The notes beneath the pieces were generated by a model. That model was not told the DNA's origin and did not search any database. It saw nothing but the letters and a program-made list of their open reading frames with translations. A stretch of 64,000 bases of DNA from Nevskia sp. (lineage in GTDB: Bacteria; Pseudomonadota; Gammaproteobacteria; Nevskiales; Nevskiaceae). Within the stretch, counting starts at the first letter, position 1. Each line of letters starts with the position of its first letter. The stretch is taken from contig JAKFUK010000002.1 of the NCBI GenBank assembly GCA_021732745.1, positions 806,001 through 870,000 of the forward strand. Direction: 5' to 3'. Both the position numbers and the translations under genes were made by a program. Below, piece after piece: positions 8,020 through 20,238 of the stretch.

Positions 8020-9141
8020 TCACTGATGGACTTCGTAGGTGCGGTTTTTCCATTTGGAGCGTACGCCGCGCCAACTGCGGAGCGCCGAACTCCAGGTCAT
8101 GCCAAGGTACAACGCGCCGATCACCGGCGATGCCAGCGCCCAGACCGGCGACAGGCCGTAGTAATGCAGGGTCGGCACATAGGCCGCGCACATCGCCAGC
8201 AGCGCCAGCGCGGCCAGCCAGGAGCCGTTGGCCAGCGCCACCAGCGGCAGCCAGTACGCCATCGCGAATAGCAAGGTCACCACCAGCAGCAGCAGATTCG
8301 AGTAGCGCAGCTGGGTGAACGCCGAACGGGCGACCATGTCGTGCACGCTTTTCAGCGTGCCGTATGGGCGCAAGCTGATGACGCCGCGCGACAGGCCGAT
8401 CCAGGTCTTGTGGCCGCCGTCCTTGATGCGCCGGGCGAGCGTGCAATCGTCGATCAGCGCGTCCTTCAGGCACTCGAAGGCGTTGACCTTGTGCAGCGCG
8501 GCGGTATCCACCAGCACGCAGCCACCCGCCGCCGCCGCCACCCATTTCGACGGTGAATTCGACACCGAAAACGGGTAGATCAGCTTGAAGTAGTAGACGA
8601 AGGCCGGCAGCAGCAGGCGATCCCAGAACGAGGTGCGGCGCAGGTCGGCCATTAAAGATACGAAATGCGCGCCGGTCGCCCGCTTGTGGGCCAGCAGTGC
8701 GGCCAGCATTCCCGGCTCCAGCGCGATGTCGGCGTCGAGCAGCAGGGTCATGGAGGTTTTCACCCGTCCCTTGCCCTGCTCCAGCGCCCAGAGCTTGCCG
8801 GCCCAGCCTTTCGGCAAGGGTTGGCCGCTGATCACTTCAACATTGGGATAGCGGCGAGCAATATCGCCGGTGCCGTCATCGGACTGATCGTCGATGACCA
8901 CGATCGTAAGTCCCGGGCCTTGCGCCTGAAGGCTGTCCAGCGTCCGCTGGATCACCTCGGCTTCATTGCGCGCCGGAATCAGCACGGTGACCTGATCCAT
9001 GTCGCCGACGCCGCCCTGATGATCAGGGCCGAAGCCGGTCGGTTCCAGTTGTTCGCGGATGCTCCACGGCCGCCATGGGGCCAGCCACAGGCCGAACCAC
9101 ATGACGGCCGCAGGAACGGCCAACCAGAACGCGAAGTCCAT
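8020..9141 (-). CDS. hpnB: HpnB-like membrane glycosyltransferase family 2
   Basis: This GT2 enzyme has an N-terminal membrane helix (about residues 5-22) and a GT-A domain with VTVLIPARNEAEVIQRTLDS, VVIDDQSDDGT, LLLDADIALEPG (the DxD-type metal site) and DDCTLARRIK. Three C-terminal hydrophobic segments follow. The motifs KGWAGKLWAL and AAAGGCVLVD match the hopanoid-associated HpnB family, whose exact acceptor is not settled. I used the ATG at 9141, which has AGGGTGA just upstream, rather than the GTG nine bases earlier. It lies between the HpnH-like gene and HMG-CoA synthase in the mevalonate operon, so a polyprenyl or hopanoid-type acceptor is a reasonable inference. Confidence 0.85.
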   Translation of the reverse strand: MDFAFWLAVPAAVMWFGLWLAPWRPWSIREQLEPTGFGPDHQGGVGDMDQVTVLIPARNEAEVIQRTLDSLQAQGPGLTIVVIDDQSDDGTGDIARRYPNVEVISGQPLPKGWAGKLWALEQGKGRVKTSMTLLLDADIALEPGMLAALLAHKRATGAHFVSLMADLRRTSFWDRLLLPAFVYYFKLIYPFSVSNSPSKWVAAAAGGCVLVDTAALHKVNAFECLKDALIDDCTLARRIKDGGHKTWIGLSRGVISLRPYGTLKSVHDMVARSAFTQLRYSNLLLLVVTLLFAMAYWLPLVALANGSWLAALALLAMCAAYVPTLHYYGLSPVWALASPVIGALYLGMTWSSALRSWRGVRSKWKNRTYEVHQ

Positions 9142-9193
9142 GACGATCACCCTGTAGCGTCGGCCGCCGCGCGGGGCGCGGCTGCCGCAGCGT

Positions 9194-10339
9194 TCAGTGT
9201 CCGGCCTTTTCGGTCGCCGGCTTGGCCTTCTTCACGGTGATCGCGCTGACCGGAATCTTCACGGCGGAAGCATCAGCACGATTGCCGTATAGCACCGGCA
9301 GGTCGGGGGCCATCGGGCCGTCGATATTCGGGCCGAACAGGGCGACACGGGCCGCCTTCAGCGGATTGGCGAAGGTATCGTTGACCGCCGTGCCCTCGAA
9401 GCCGCAGTGCGCCATGCAGTTGTCGCACTTCGGATTGCGGCCGACGCCGTAGGCTTCCCAGTTGGTGGTTTCCATCAGCTCTTTGTAGGAACTGACGTGG
9501 CCTTCGTCGACCAGCAGGTAGCAGGGCTTCTGCCAGCCGAACACGTTGTAGGTCACCGTGCCCCAGGGCTCGCACTGGTAGGCCTGGTTGCCGGCGATGA
9601 AGTCGAGGAACATCGGCGACTGGTTGAACTTCCAGTCGCTCTTGCGCTCGCGGCCGATCTTGAAGATGTCGCGGAACAACTGCTTGGAGGCGGTGCGGCC
9701 CAGGAACACGTCCTGACGCGGGGCGTGCTGGTAGCTGTAGCCCGGCGACACGGTGATGCCTTCGATGCCGAGGCTCATCGCGTAGTCGAAGAAATCGGCG
9801 ATTTCCGCCGGCGGCTCGCCGGAGAACAGGGTGCAGTTGATGGTGACGCGGAAGCCACGCTCCACGCACATCTTGATCGCTTCGACCGCCTTGACGAACA
9901 CGCCTTCCATGCACACCGATTCATCGTGGCGCTTTTCCATGCCGTCGAGATGGATCGACATGGTCAGGTACGGCGACGGCGTGTACTCGTCGATGTGCTT
10001 CTTGAGCAGGATCGCGTTGGTGCACAGGTAGACGAATTTCTTCATCTTCACCAGACCGGCGACGATCTGCGACATTTCCTTGTGGATCAGCGGTTCGCCA
10101 CCCGGAATCGACACCATCGGCGCGCCGCATTCTTCCGCTGCGCGCAGGGCGTTCTCGACGCTGACCCGCTGCTTGAGGATGTCCTTCTCGTAGTCGATCT
10201 TGCCGCAGCCGGCGCATTCGAGGTTGCACTGGAACAAAGGCTCCAGCATCAACACCAGCGGGTAGCGCTTTTCGCCCTTGAGCTTCTTCGATAGAAGATA
10301 GCGGGCAACGGTGACCTGCTGGATAAGCGGAACGCCCAT
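9194..10339 (-). CDS. hpnH: HpnH-like radical SAM enzyme (adenosylhopane synthase family)
   Basis: The family's known member HpnH attaches the 5'-deoxyadenosyl group of SAM to diploptene to make adenosylhopane. This 381-residue protein begins MGVPLIQQVTVARYLLSKK, the standard HpnH N-terminus. It binds a 4Fe-4S cluster through CNLECAGC (about residues 41-48), has SIPGGEPL for SAM binding, and ends in a DUF3463-type domain with CDNCMAHCGFEGTA. I chose the ATG at 10339; the longer in-frame upstream stretch does not resemble the family. It lies 122 bases after idi. No squalene-hopene cyclase is in the window, so the hopanoid substrate is inferred from family and operon. Confidence 0.88.
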   Translation of the reverse strand: MGVPLIQQVTVARYLLSKKLKGEKRYPLVLMLEPLFQCNLECAGCGKIDYEKDILKQRVSVENALRAAEECGAPMVSIPGGEPLIHKEMSQIVAGLVKMKKFVYLCTNAILLKKHIDEYTPSPYLTMSIHLDGMEKRHDESVCMEGVFVKAVEAIKMCVERGFRVTINCTLFSGEPPAEIADFFDYAMSLGIEGITVSPGYSYQHAPRQDVFLGRTASKQLFRDIFKIGRERKSDWKFNQSPMFLDFIAGNQAYQCEPWGTVTYNVFGWQKPCYLLVDEGHVSSYKELMETTNWEAYGVGRNPKCDNCMAHCGFEGTAVNDTFANPLKAARVALFGPNIDGPMAPDLPVLYGNRADASAVKIPVSAITVKKAKPATEKAGH

Positions 10340-10461
10340 GTGTTCTCCAATTGCTTCGTTGCACTCGCGCAGTCGCGAGGCTTCATGAAAAAGGCCGGCA
10401 TGCAGCCGACCCAGATGTTGCAGGCCTGTTTGAACCGCGAACAGACCGCGAATCGCGCATT

Positions 10462-11070
10462 TTATGCCAAAGACGCCACAGGCTGTCGCGCGTACACGCC
10501 GGCATGCTGCGCCCGGATGCGCGCCCACTCGATCTTGAACCACGGCGTGAACTGTTCGGGCTTCGCCACGATCTCGGCATCGAGGGCATCGGGGGCGATG
10601 TAGCGGACCGCCGAAATCTCGTTGGCGTTGACCAACGGCGCCACATCGCTGCGGCCGGCGTAGACCCAGCACAATTCGTGCTCAGCGCCGGTTTCGTCGA
10701 ACTGCGCCTGGTACTGGAACTTGAACAGGTAGTCGAAACGGCACTCGAAACCGAGTTCTTCCTTCAACCGGCGATGGATGGCGATGTCCATGGTTTCGCC
10801 GCGGCGCGGGTGCGAGCAGCAGGTGTTCGACCAGAACTGGCCCCACAGCCGCTTAGCCGTAGCGCGCTGCTGCAACAGCAATTCGCCTTCGGCATTGAAC
10901 ACGAACAGCGAAAAGGCGCGATGCAGGGTGCCGCCGCCGACGTGGGCTTCCGCCTTCGGCAGGAAACCGACTTCGTTGTCCTGCTCGTCGACCAGGATCA
11001 ACGGCTCGTCGTCGAAAGAGACGATCTCGTGGCCCGGGCTGTCGGTGGTCGTATTCACAGCCGCCATCAT
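10462..11070 (-). CDS. idi: Isopentenyl-diphosphate delta-isomerase, type I
   Basis: This Nudix-fold enzyme interconverts IPP and DMAPP, which is needed when IPP is made only by the mevalonate route. The catalytic Cys lies in WSNTCCSHPRRGE and the Nudix-like helix in AIHRRLKEELGFEC. The acidic segment GAEHELCWVYAG supplies the catalytic Glu, and FTPWFKIEW is the usual C-terminal motif. The protein is about 202 residues. The start at 11070 (with a second ATG at 11067) lies one base after the stop of the HMGR-mevalonate kinase gene, and GGGTGAG overlaps that stop as a ribosome binding site. The two genes should be translationally coupled. Confidence 0.95.
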   Translation of the reverse strand: MMAAVNTTTDSPGHEIVSFDDEPLILVDEQDNEVGFLPKAEAHVGGGTLHRAFSLFVFNAEGELLLQQRATAKRLWGQFWSNTCCSHPRRGETMDIAIHRRLKEELGFECRFDYLFKFQYQAQFDETGAEHELCWVYAGRSDVAPLVNANEISAVRYIAPDALDAEIVAKPEQFTPWFKIEWARIRAQHAGVYARQPVASLA

Positions 11071-11071
11071 C

Positions 11072-13383
<2,312 letters not shown>

Positions 13384-13387
<4 letters not shown>

Positions 13388-14478
13388 GCTTCTTCACTCT
13401 CCGAGAGCGTCAGCCGCAGGCCGGTCGGATCGACCGCCAGCGGCACATTGGCGAACCCCGATGCCGCCAGCGCAGCAACGACTGCGGCCAGGCTGTCCGG
13501 GTTCATCGCAAACACCACGCCGACATCACCACCGCCGGCACCACAAGGCTTGTAGACGACACCGTCATGCGCGTTGGCAATGGCGGCAATGGCTTCGTGT
13601 TCGGCTGACCAGATGCTGACCCCGCTGGCGCTACCGAGCGCGCGCAAGTCCTGCGCGTAAAGGCTGGCGCAGAGCAGGAAACCAGCGCTGTCGCTACCGG
13701 CTAGTGCGGCGACGGCGTCCTGCGCGGTGGCGGTCAGGGCGTCCATGCGGGCGCGATATTCGGCGTCGTTGGCCGCGTTGCCACGACGCCAGTCGCGCAG
13801 GATAGACAGGAATTTCGGCGTCGATGCCGAGCAGCCGGACCAGATGAACGCAGTGTGCAGCCCAGCCGGCCAAGCCAGCGGCGCAGCAAGGGGTGCCGCA
13901 TCGCCGCCCAGCAGGCGATACGACAGCACGCCGCCGTACAGGCTGGTCGCAACATCGACACCGCTGCCCTGCCCGCCCTGGAACTTGCGATGCAGGCCGA
14001 GCAGGCGGTTCAGCCAGACGGCGCGATCCTGCGCGGCGTCGGAATGACCGCTCTGCGCCACCAGCGCCGAAGCCAGCGCCACGGTCAGCGCCGCACTCGA
14101 TCCCAGACCCAGCTTCGAGCGGCTGGCACCGATGGCATCGAAGAACGCCGAGGTATCGAGCGCCAGATCGAAGCCGCCGCCAGCGGCGACGCCGAGCTGG
14201 TCATCGGCGAGCCCACGCAGCACTTCGTCGACCAGATTGAGCTTGGCCGCAGCAGCGCCGGCCGCGGTCCAGTCCGGCAGGCCGTTGCTGCCGATCGCGA
14301 AGCGCAGCGGCGCGTCGAGCACGTCGGGCGCCTGTGCCTCGCAGGCCGCATCGGCACGCGAGCGCAGGCGCACCGAGGCGCGACGATCGACGGCCATGGT
14401 GATCGCCGGTGCGCCTTCGAGCACGGCGTATTCGCCGAGCAGCACCAGCTTGCCGGGCGCGCTGGCGACGATGTTCAT
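13384..14478 (-). CDS. mvaK2: Phosphomevalonate kinase (GHMP family)
   Basis: The enzyme converts 5-phosphomevalonate to 5-diphosphomevalonate with ATP. This 364-residue GHMP kinase opens with ASAPGKLVLLGEYAVLEG. Its ATP-binding loop is KLGLGSSAALTVALAS, followed by HRKFQGGQGSGVDVATSLYGG and the C-terminal KPCGAGGGDVGVVFA. The GQGSGVDVA and KPCGAGGGD motifs fit phosphomevalonate kinase better than mevalonate kinase, and mevalonate kinase is already supplied by the neighbouring fusion. It overlaps mvaD upstream and the fusion gene downstream by 4 bases each, so the three are tightly coupled in translation. Confidence 0.93.
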
Positions 14479-15503
14479 GCCGCTTCGGCTTCCGTCACCG
14501 GGATCAGCTTCGCCGGTCCACCGAGGCCGGTTTCGAGCACCTTGAGCACGCCGGGCACCTCGCGAAGTGCCGCCGCCACCTGCACAGCCGCCGACGGCAG
14601 GCAGATCGCCTTGACCTGCGGGCCGGCATCAATGGTGAAGAACACCGGCACGCCGCTGGCGCGCAAGCCGCGCACCGCATGCATCGCCGCCATGGTCGCG
14701 GCGTTCCAGTACAGCAGGCCCGGCTTCGCGGCCATCGCCAGCGCGTGCATCTTCAGGCAGCTGAACTCGGAAATATCGGCCAGCCGTTCAAAGTCGCGGG
14801 CGACAATCGCGGCGCGGGCTTCGGCCAGATCGGCTTCCTGAGTGTCGATCCAGGCGCGCTGGTAGGGGCTGGTGTCGGCGGTGCGGTTCATGCCCTCGGT
14901 CGAGCCGATGGCTTTCTCGGCCGTGGAGGTGATCGCGACGGCCACTCGCAGCGGCCAGGCTTGCGCGTCAAGGATCGGCCGGGCGATGGAGTCTTCGCCA
15001 TCGGCCTGCTCGCCCAGCGCCCATTCGACATAGCCGCCGAAGATCGAGCGCGAAGCCGAACCGGAGCCGCGACGCGCGAACTCGGACAGCGTGCCGCGCG
15101 GCAGATCCAGCCCCAGCGCAGCATCGGCCGCCACCACTAGTGCGGCGAAGCCGGACGCCGAGGACGCGAGTCCGGCACCGGTCGGAAAATTGTTGTGGCT
15201 CACCACATCGGCGCGGGCCTCGGTGCCGGCGCGGGCGCGCAGCAAGTCCAGGCAGGCGCTGACCTTGCGCAACTGCTTTGCGTCCTCGCGGCCGTTCAGG
15301 CTCAGGCGGTCGGCCGGAAGATCGTTTCCGAAGCGCACCGAGGTACGGGTCCACAGCGTGTCGAGGGTGATCGACAGCGATCCGACCACCGGCAGGTTCA
15401 GCGGCAGGTCGCGCTTGCCCCAGTATTTGATCAGGGCGATGTTCGGGTGCGCCTGCGCGGCAGCACAACTGTCGGCGTCAAGCGACGTGGACATCGCGCT
15501 CAT
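14475..15503 (-). CDS. mvaD: Diphosphomevalonate decarboxylase
   Basis: MvaD decarboxylates diphosphomevalonate to isopentenyl diphosphate with ATP, completing the classical mevalonate pathway. The 342-residue protein has the family signature HPNIALIKYWGKRD, PVVGSLSITLD, NNFPTGAGLASSASGFAALV (the ATP loop; the Ser run is diagnostic) and GSGSASRSIFGGYVEW. The C-terminal FTIDAGPQVKAICL contains the substrate-binding Asp. It is the first gene of the operon, so the operon promoter should lie in the 400-base AT-richer gap upstream. The start ATG at 15503 gives the longest family-consistent N-terminus; a second ATG is nine bases downstream. Confidence 0.96.
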   Translation of the reverse strand: MSAMSTSLDADSCAAAQAHPNIALIKYWGKRDLPLNLPVVGSLSITLDTLWTRTSVRFGNDLPADRLSLNGREDAKQLRKVSACLDLLRARAGTEARADVVSHNNFPTGAGLASSASGFAALVVAADAALGLDLPRGTLSEFARRGSGSASRSIFGGYVEWALGEQADGEDSIARPILDAQAWPLRVAVAITSTAEKAIGSTEGMNRTADTSPYQRAWIDTQEADLAEARAAIVARDFERLADISEFSCLKMHALAMAAKPGLLYWNAATMAAMHAVRGLRASGVPVFFTIDAGPQVKAICLPSAAVQVAAALREVPGVLKVLETGLGGPAKLIPVTEAEAA

Positions 15504-15907
15504 GAATGGTGCATGGGGCTGGCGAACCGGGGCAGGCGGAGCCGATGGAGAGGGGCTCGCGCGACAGGAAAACGGACAAAAGCAGGGATTTGACCAACGA
15601 AGTTTACAGGACCGTTATGGCAAGAACGAATGGGGGACCCCTAATAAAGTCCGTAAATTATCTAAAAATCAAATGCTTGACCGCGAATTGACCGCTCCCG
15701 AAAACCTGCACCGGTTCGGGGCAGGGCGGATCGGCCGAGACAAAAAGCCGACAGAACCCTCCTGAACGGGCCGAATCGCGCTCTCACAATATTTTCACGT
15801 CCTTCGGCAGGCGGACCACGCTGCGTCGTCCAGACTTTGATGCGCTTCGTCCCGCTTTCCGTGTGCCGGCCGCAGCGCTCGACGCACGACCGCAGCGATA
15901 ATCAGCC
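15504..15907. other. Divergent intergenic region, likely holds mevalonate operon promoter
   Basis: This 404-base gap separates mvaD (minus) from the alpha/beta hydrolase gene (plus). The segment 15604-15690 is clearly AT-richer than its surroundings. On the minus strand it contains TTGATT about 18 bases before TTTATT, a weak sigma-70-like pair. I see no convincing ORF, terminator or operator. Promoter placement is a guess. Confidence 0.4.
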
Positions 15908-16786
15908 ATGACCTCGTACCAATCCTCCAGCCGTTCCGATTTTCTGCGCGCGCGCGGCATTCGCCATCACCTCCGCCGCTGGGGCCATCCCGACCGGCCG
16001 ATGATCTTCCTCGGCCATGGCTTTCTTGATGTTTCGGCGACCTTCGAGCCGCTGGTGGCCGCGCTGCTCGACATCACGCAGGGCCGCTATCAGGTGTTGG
16101 CCCCAGACTGGCGCGGCTTCGGCCACACCGAATGGCCGCAGGACGGCTACTGGTTCCAGGATTACGTCGCCGATCTCGATGCCTTCGTCAGCCACTATTC
16201 GCCCGATGCGCCACTGCGTCTGGTCGGCCACAGCATGGGGGCGCAGATCGTCAGCCTGTATGCCGGCCTGCGTCCCGAGCGAGTCGAAAAGCTGGTGATG
16301 CTCGACGCCATCACCTTGCCCGACATGCCATCGACGCAGGCCCCGAAGCGCTTCAAGCGCTGGCTGGATCAGCTGCGGGAGATGCCGCGCGAACGCAGCT
16401 ATCCCTCGTTCGAGGAACTGGCGACTCGCGTGCAGCGCCAGCACCCGCAGTTGTCCGACGAGCACGCGCTGTTCGTTGCTCGCTGCTGGGGCCGCGAAGA
16501 CGGGCACGGCCGGATCACGCTCTGTGCGGACCCCAAGCACCACCGTCACGGCCCGGGCCTGTATCACTCGGAGGATTCCTGCGCCGTCTGGCGTGAGATC
16601 ACCGCCGATACCCTGTTCATCGATGCCGGGAAGTCGCAGTTCCAGTCGCCGCAGGACCTGCGCCCGGCGCGCGTCGACTGCTTCCGCCGCCACCGCGTCG
16701 ACACGCTTGCCGAGGCCGGCCACATGCTGCATTTCGACGCGCCGATCGACACCGCGCAGCGCATCGCCGCGTTCCTGGACGCATGA
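15908..16786 (+). CDS. Alpha/beta hydrolase
   Basis: This 292-residue alpha/beta-fold hydrolase has the oxyanion strand MIFLGHGFLD, an early DWRGFGHTEWP motif, the nucleophile elbow VGHSMGAQ (Ser about residue 109) and a late GHMLHFDAP that supplies the catalytic His. The acidic member is probably Asp in LFIDAGKSQ. No signal peptide is seen, so it should be cytoplasmic. Substrate cannot be told from sequence; esterase or epoxide hydrolase-like activities are both possible. It sits just ahead of holA with four bases between the stop and the holA start, so it may be cotranscribed with the holA-proA-nadD group. Confidence 0.88.
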   Translation: MTSYQSSSRSDFLRARGIRHHLRRWGHPDRPMIFLGHGFLDVSATFEPLVAALLDITQGRYQVLAPDWRGFGHTEWPQDGYWFQDYVADLDAFVSHYSPDAPLRLVGHSMGAQIVSLYAGLRPERVEKLVMLDAITLPDMPSTQAPKRFKRWLDQLREMPRERSYPSFEELATRVQRQHPQLSDEHALFVARCWGREDGHGRITLCADPKHHRHGPGLYHSEDSCAVWREITADTLFIDAGKSQFQSPQDLRPARVDCFRRHRVDTLAEAGHMLHFDAPIDTAQRIAAFLDA

Positions 16787-16790
16787 CGCC

Positions 16791-17828
16791 ATGCGCCTGA
16801 ACCTGCCGCAGTTGCCGGCCGCGCTCGCCAAGGGGCTGGCGCCGCTGTACGTGGTCGGTGGCGAAGAACCGCTGCTGGCCCAGGAAGCGCTCGATGCGAT
16901 CCGCGCCACCGCGCGCGCCCAGGGTTATTCCGAGCGCGAAGTGCTCGATGCCGAGAAAGGTTTCGAGTGGGGCAAGCTGAGCGACGCCTGCAACGCGATG
17001 TCGCTGTTCGCGAGTTTGCGCATCGTCGAACTGCGACTGCATGCCGCCCCCGATGCCGCCGGCGGCAAGATCCTGCAGCAGATCGCCGGCAAGCCGCCGC
17101 AGGACGTGCTGTTGCTGATCCACGTCAACAAGCTGGAATGGCGGACCCGCAGCGGCGGCTGGTTCAGCGCACTCGAAAGTGCAGGTGCCAGCCTCTATTT
17201 CGAGCCGCTGAAAGCCGCCGAACTGCCGGCCTGGATCGCCGGCCGCCTGCGCGCTGCCGGGCTCGATGCCGATCCGGACGCCCTGCGCCTGCTCGCCGAG
17301 CGCACCGAAGGCAATCTGCTCGCCGCCCAGCAGGAAGTGCAGAAGCTGACGCTGTTGCAGCCGAAAGGCACGCGGCTCGGCATCGAGGCGATCGACAGCG
17401 CGGTCGCCGATTCGGCGCACATCGACGTGTTCGGCTGGATCAACAAGGTGATGGCCGGCGATGCCGCCGGTGTCGTCCGCGGCCTCGATGTGCTTCGGGG
17501 CGAAGGCACCGATCTGGTACCGATCAACCTGCTGCTGGCGATGGGTTTCCGGCAACTGGCAGCGGCTGCCGCGATGAAGGCGCGCACCGGCAATGCCGCG
17601 TCAGCGGTGGAAGCGGCACGCATCCACAAGGCCAATCAGGCGGCCTATACCAAGGCCGTGGAACGGGCGTCGACCAATCAGATACTCGGCTGGCTGCGCC
17701 GCTGCGCGCAGATCGACCAGCTTTCCAAGTCCAAGGACGGCCAGCCGCAGGCCTGGGAAGAGTTGTTAACATTGGCCGTGGCTGCCAGCGGCGCAGCGAA
17801 GCGAAAGGCGGCAACAGCAAGGCGATGA
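16791..17828 (+). CDS. holA: DNA polymerase III delta subunit HolA
   Basis: HolA is the subunit of the clamp loader that opens the beta sliding clamp. The 345-residue protein begins [29 protein letters not shown], seen as [15 protein letters not shown] then [14 protein letters not shown]. The phrase [13 protein letters not shown] is the family's N-terminal hallmark. The middle has [19 protein letters not shown] and the C-terminal collar domain has the HKANQAAY region. I picked the ATG at 16791, right after the hydrolase stop, because it matches the family N-terminus. Its TGA overlaps the proA ATG. The order holA-proA-nadD-rsfS-rlmH resembles the E. coli holA-nadD-rsfS-rlmH arrangement with proA inserted. 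Confidence 0.93.
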   Translation: MRLNLPQLPAALAKGLAPLYVVGGEEPLLAQEALDAIRATARAQGYSEREVLDAEKGFEWGKLSDACNAMSLFASLRIVELRLHAAPDAAGGKILQQIAGKPPQDVLLLIHVNKLEWRTRSGGWFSALESAGASLYFEPLKAAELPAWIAGRLRAAGLDADPDALRLLAERTEGNLLAAQQEVQKLTLLQPKGTRLGIEAIDSAVADSAHIDVFGWINKVMAGDAAGVVRGLDVLRGEGTDLVPINLLLAMGFRQLAAAAAMKARTGNAASAVEAARIHKANQAAYTKAVERASTNQILGWLRRCAQIDQLSKSKDGQPQAWEELLTLAVAASGAAKRKAATARR

Positions 17829-19126
17829 CTGCGGCAACCCACAAGGAATTCCGGAAGGACGCGGCGGGCAACGACGCCGTCAATCGCTACATGAAGGACG
17901 TCGGCAAGCGCGCCCGCGCCGCCGCCCGCGAAATCGCCCGCGCCACCACCGGCGAAAAGAACGCTGCCCTGTTCTCGCTGGCCGACATCATCGAAGCCGA
18001 AAGTGCCTCGATCCTCGAAGCCAACCTGCTCGACCTGCGCGCCGCCCGCGACGCCAAGCTCGACGAAGCGATGGTCGAGCGCCTGGAACTGAATTCATCC
18101 CGCATCGCCGCGATGGCCGATGGCGTGCGCCAGGTCGCTGCCCTGCCCGACCCGGTCGGCGAGATGTTCGACCTGAAGATGCGGCCGTCCGGCATCCAGG
18201 TCGGCAAGATGCGCGTGCCGCTGGGCGTGGTCGGCATCATTTACGAGTCGCGTCCCAACGTGACCGCCGACGCGGCATCGCTCAGCCTCAAGTCCGGCAA
18301 TGCCTGCGTGTTGCGCGGCGGCTCGGAAGCGATGCACAGCAATCAGGCGATCGCCCGCTGCATCCAGAAAGCGCTGAAATCCGCCGGCCTGCCGGCCGAT
18401 GTCGTGCAGGTGGTCGATACCACCGACCGCGCCGCCGTCGCCGCCATGCTGGCGATGAATGACGCGATCGACGTGGTGATTCCGCGCGGCGGCAAGGGCC
18501 TGGTGGCGTTTGTTTCCGAGCACGCCAAGGTGCCGGTGATCAAGCATCTCGATGGCAACTGCCATGTCTACATCGACGCCCAAGCCGATCTCGAAAAGGC
18601 GGTGGCGATTGCCGTCAATTCCAAGACCCAGCGCTACGGCACTTGCAACACCATGGAAACCCTGCTGATCGACGCAGCCGTAGCGGCGAAACTGCTGCCG
18701 CAGCTGGCACCGATCTACAGCGGCCACGAAGTCGAACTGCGCGGCTGCGAACGCACCCGGCAGATCCTGCCGCAGGCGAAAGCGGCAAAGCCGGAAGACT
18801 GGGATACCGAGTACCTCGCGCCGATCCTCGCGGTGAAAATCGTCGATGGCATTGACGCGGCGATGGATCACATCGCCAAACACGGCTCGGCGCACACCGA
18901 CTGCATCGTCACCGAGAACTACACGAAGGCACGCCGCTTCCTGCGCGAAGTCGATTCGTCTTCGGTGATGGTCAACGCCTCGACGCGCTTCGCCGATGGC
19001 TACGAATACGGCCTCGGCGCCGAAATCGGCATCTCCACCGACAAGTTCCACGCCCGCGGGCCGGTCGGGCTGGAAGGTCTGACCTCGGTGAAGTGGGTGG
19101 TGCTGGGTGATGGCAATGTCCGCTGA
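17825..19126 (+). CDS. proA: Gamma-glutamyl phosphate reductase ProA
   Basis: ProA reduces gamma-glutamyl phosphate to glutamate-5-semialdehyde with NADPH in proline synthesis. The 433-residue aldehyde-dehydrogenase-fold protein contains [44 protein letters not shown] and the catalytic Cys in [14 protein letters not shown]. The C-terminal [20 protein letters not shown] and [11 protein letters not shown] are family motifs. The ATG at 17825 overlaps the holA stop (ATGA); an internal ATG at 17891 would give a more typical N-terminus, so the first 22 residues are uncertain. proB is not adjacent. It links holA and nadD in one probable operon. Confidence 0.96.
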   Translation: MTAATHKEFRKDAAGNDAVNRYMKDVGKRARAAAREIARATTGEKNAALFSLADIIEAESASILEANLLDLRAARDAKLDEAMVERLELNSSRIAAMADGVRQVAALPDPVGEMFDLKMRPSGIQVGKMRVPLGVVGIIYESRPNVTADAASLSLKSGNACVLRGGSEAMHSNQAIARCIQKALKSAGLPADVVQVVDTTDRAAVAAMLAMNDAIDVVIPRGGKGLVAFVSEHAKVPVIKHLDGNCHVYIDAQADLEKAVAIAVNSKTQRYGTCNTMETLLIDAAVAAKLLPQLAPIYSGHEVELRGCERTRQILPQAKAAKPEDWDTEYLAPILAVKIVDGIDAAMDHIAKHGSAHTDCIVTENYTKARRFLREVDSSSVMVNASTRFADGYEYGLGAEIGISTDKFHARGPVGLEGLTSVKWVVLGDGNVR

Positions 19127-19172
19127 GCGCATCCGCTCGTGACGGCCTCCGCGTGAGGCCGCCGAGCACCGA

Positions 19173-19847
19173 ATGAGAGCGCTCGGCTTCTTCGGCGGCA
19201 CCTTCGCACCGATCCACAACGGTCATCTGCGGCTGGCAATCGAGCTGCGCGAACAGCTAGGCCTCGACGAAGTACGGGTCTGCCCGAGCGCCCGACCGCC
19301 GCATCGCGCCAATCCGGGCATCAGCGCTGAACGGCGGCTGGACTGGGTGCGGCTGGCGATCGGCGATGAGCCGGGCCTGAGCGTCGATGACCGCGAACTG
19401 CGCCGCGCGGAAGCCTTGCAGAAGCCGTCCTACACCTACGATTCGCTGGCCGACCTCAAGTCGGAGCAGCCCGGGGCGACCTTGTTCCTGCTGCTCGGCG
19501 ACGATGCTTTCAACCAACTGCACAGCTGGCATCGCTGGCGCGAATTGTTCGATCTGGCGCATGTCGTGGTCGTCGAACGTCCGGGCCAGTCGTCGGCGCC
19601 GAGCGCCGAACTCGCCGCGTACCTCGACGGACGGAAAGCCGACGCGGCCCGCGCATTGCATGAATCGACGCATGGCTTGTGGCTGCCGGTCCGTCTGCCG
19701 GCGCTTGCGATTTCGTCGACCCGCATCCGATCTTTGCTGCAAGCCGGCCGCAGTGTTCGCGGTCTGGTGCCTGAAACTGTCATCCGTTCACTCACTCCAG
19801 AGGACGTTCGCGCCCTGACCATCGAGGAAGCTGCCATCCATGACTGA
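19173..19847 (+). CDS. nadD: Nicotinate-nucleotide adenylyltransferase NadD
   Basis: NadD adenylates nicotinate mononucleotide to deamido-NAD in NAD synthesis. The 224-residue protein starts with MRALGFFGGTFAPIHNGH, containing the nucleotidyltransferase GGTFxPxHxGH motif. It has PPHR at the substrate loop and ends its catalytic core with ISSTRIRSLLQAGRSVRG (the ISSTxIR motif). Length is typical. It overlaps rsfS by eight bases, so the pair is almost certainly cotranscribed, as in many Proteobacteria. Confidence 0.96.
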   Translation: MRALGFFGGTFAPIHNGHLRLAIELREQLGLDEVRVCPSARPPHRANPGISAERRLDWVRLAIGDEPGLSVDDRELRRAEALQKPSYTYDSLADLKSEQPGATLFLLLGDDAFNQLHSWHRWRELFDLAHVVVVERPGQSSAPSAELAAYLDGRKADAARALHESTHGLWLPVRLPALAISSTRIRSLLQAGRSVRGLVPETVIRSLTPEDVRALTIEEAAIHD

Positions 19848-20223
19848 AACCGCCGTCGCCGTTGCATCGACTGTCCCCTCCGCCACGCTCGGCGCGCTCG
19901 CCGTCGCCGCACTCGAAGACCTGAAGGCTGTCGATATCCGGGTGCTCGACGTGTCGAAGCTGACCACGATCACCGACATCATGGTGATCGCCACCGGCAC
20001 CTCGAACCGCCACGCGGCGTCGCTCGCGCACAGCGTCATCGACAAGGCCAAGGAAAACGGTCATCGCCCGGTCGGCGTCGAAGGCCTGAACGAGGGCGAG
20101 TGGGTGCTGGTCAACCTCGGCGGCGTCATCGTCCACGTCATGCAGGCGCAGTCACGGGCTTTCTATCAGCTTGAAAAGCTGTGGGATTTCTCGACGCGCG
20201 AGCTGTCCGCACGCGGCAACTGA
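19840..20223 (+). CDS. rsfS: Ribosomal silencing factor RsfS
   Basis: RsfS (iojap/YbeB family) binds ribosomal protein uL14 and blocks subunit joining when nutrients are short. The 127-residue protein shows ALEDLKAVDIRVLDVSKLT, TDIMVIATGTSNRHAASLA, GEWVLVNLGGVIVHVM and a C-terminal FYQLEKLWD, all family hallmarks. It starts inside the nadD 3' end and is followed 15 bases later by rlmH. The conserved order nadD-rsfS-rlmH supports the call. Confidence 0.95.
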   Translation: MTETAVAVASTVPSATLGALAVAALEDLKAVDIRVLDVSKLTTITDIMVIATGTSNRHAASLAHSVIDKAKENGHRPVGVEGLNEGEWVLVNLGGVIVHVMQAQSRAFYQLEKLWDFSTRELSARGN

Positions 20224-20238
20224 GCTGCGTCAAGTCCG

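Noticed and set aside
15604..15690. AT-rich stretch considered as a small RNA or riboswitch
   Set aside because: I could not draw a convincing conserved fold; a promoter is the simpler reading.
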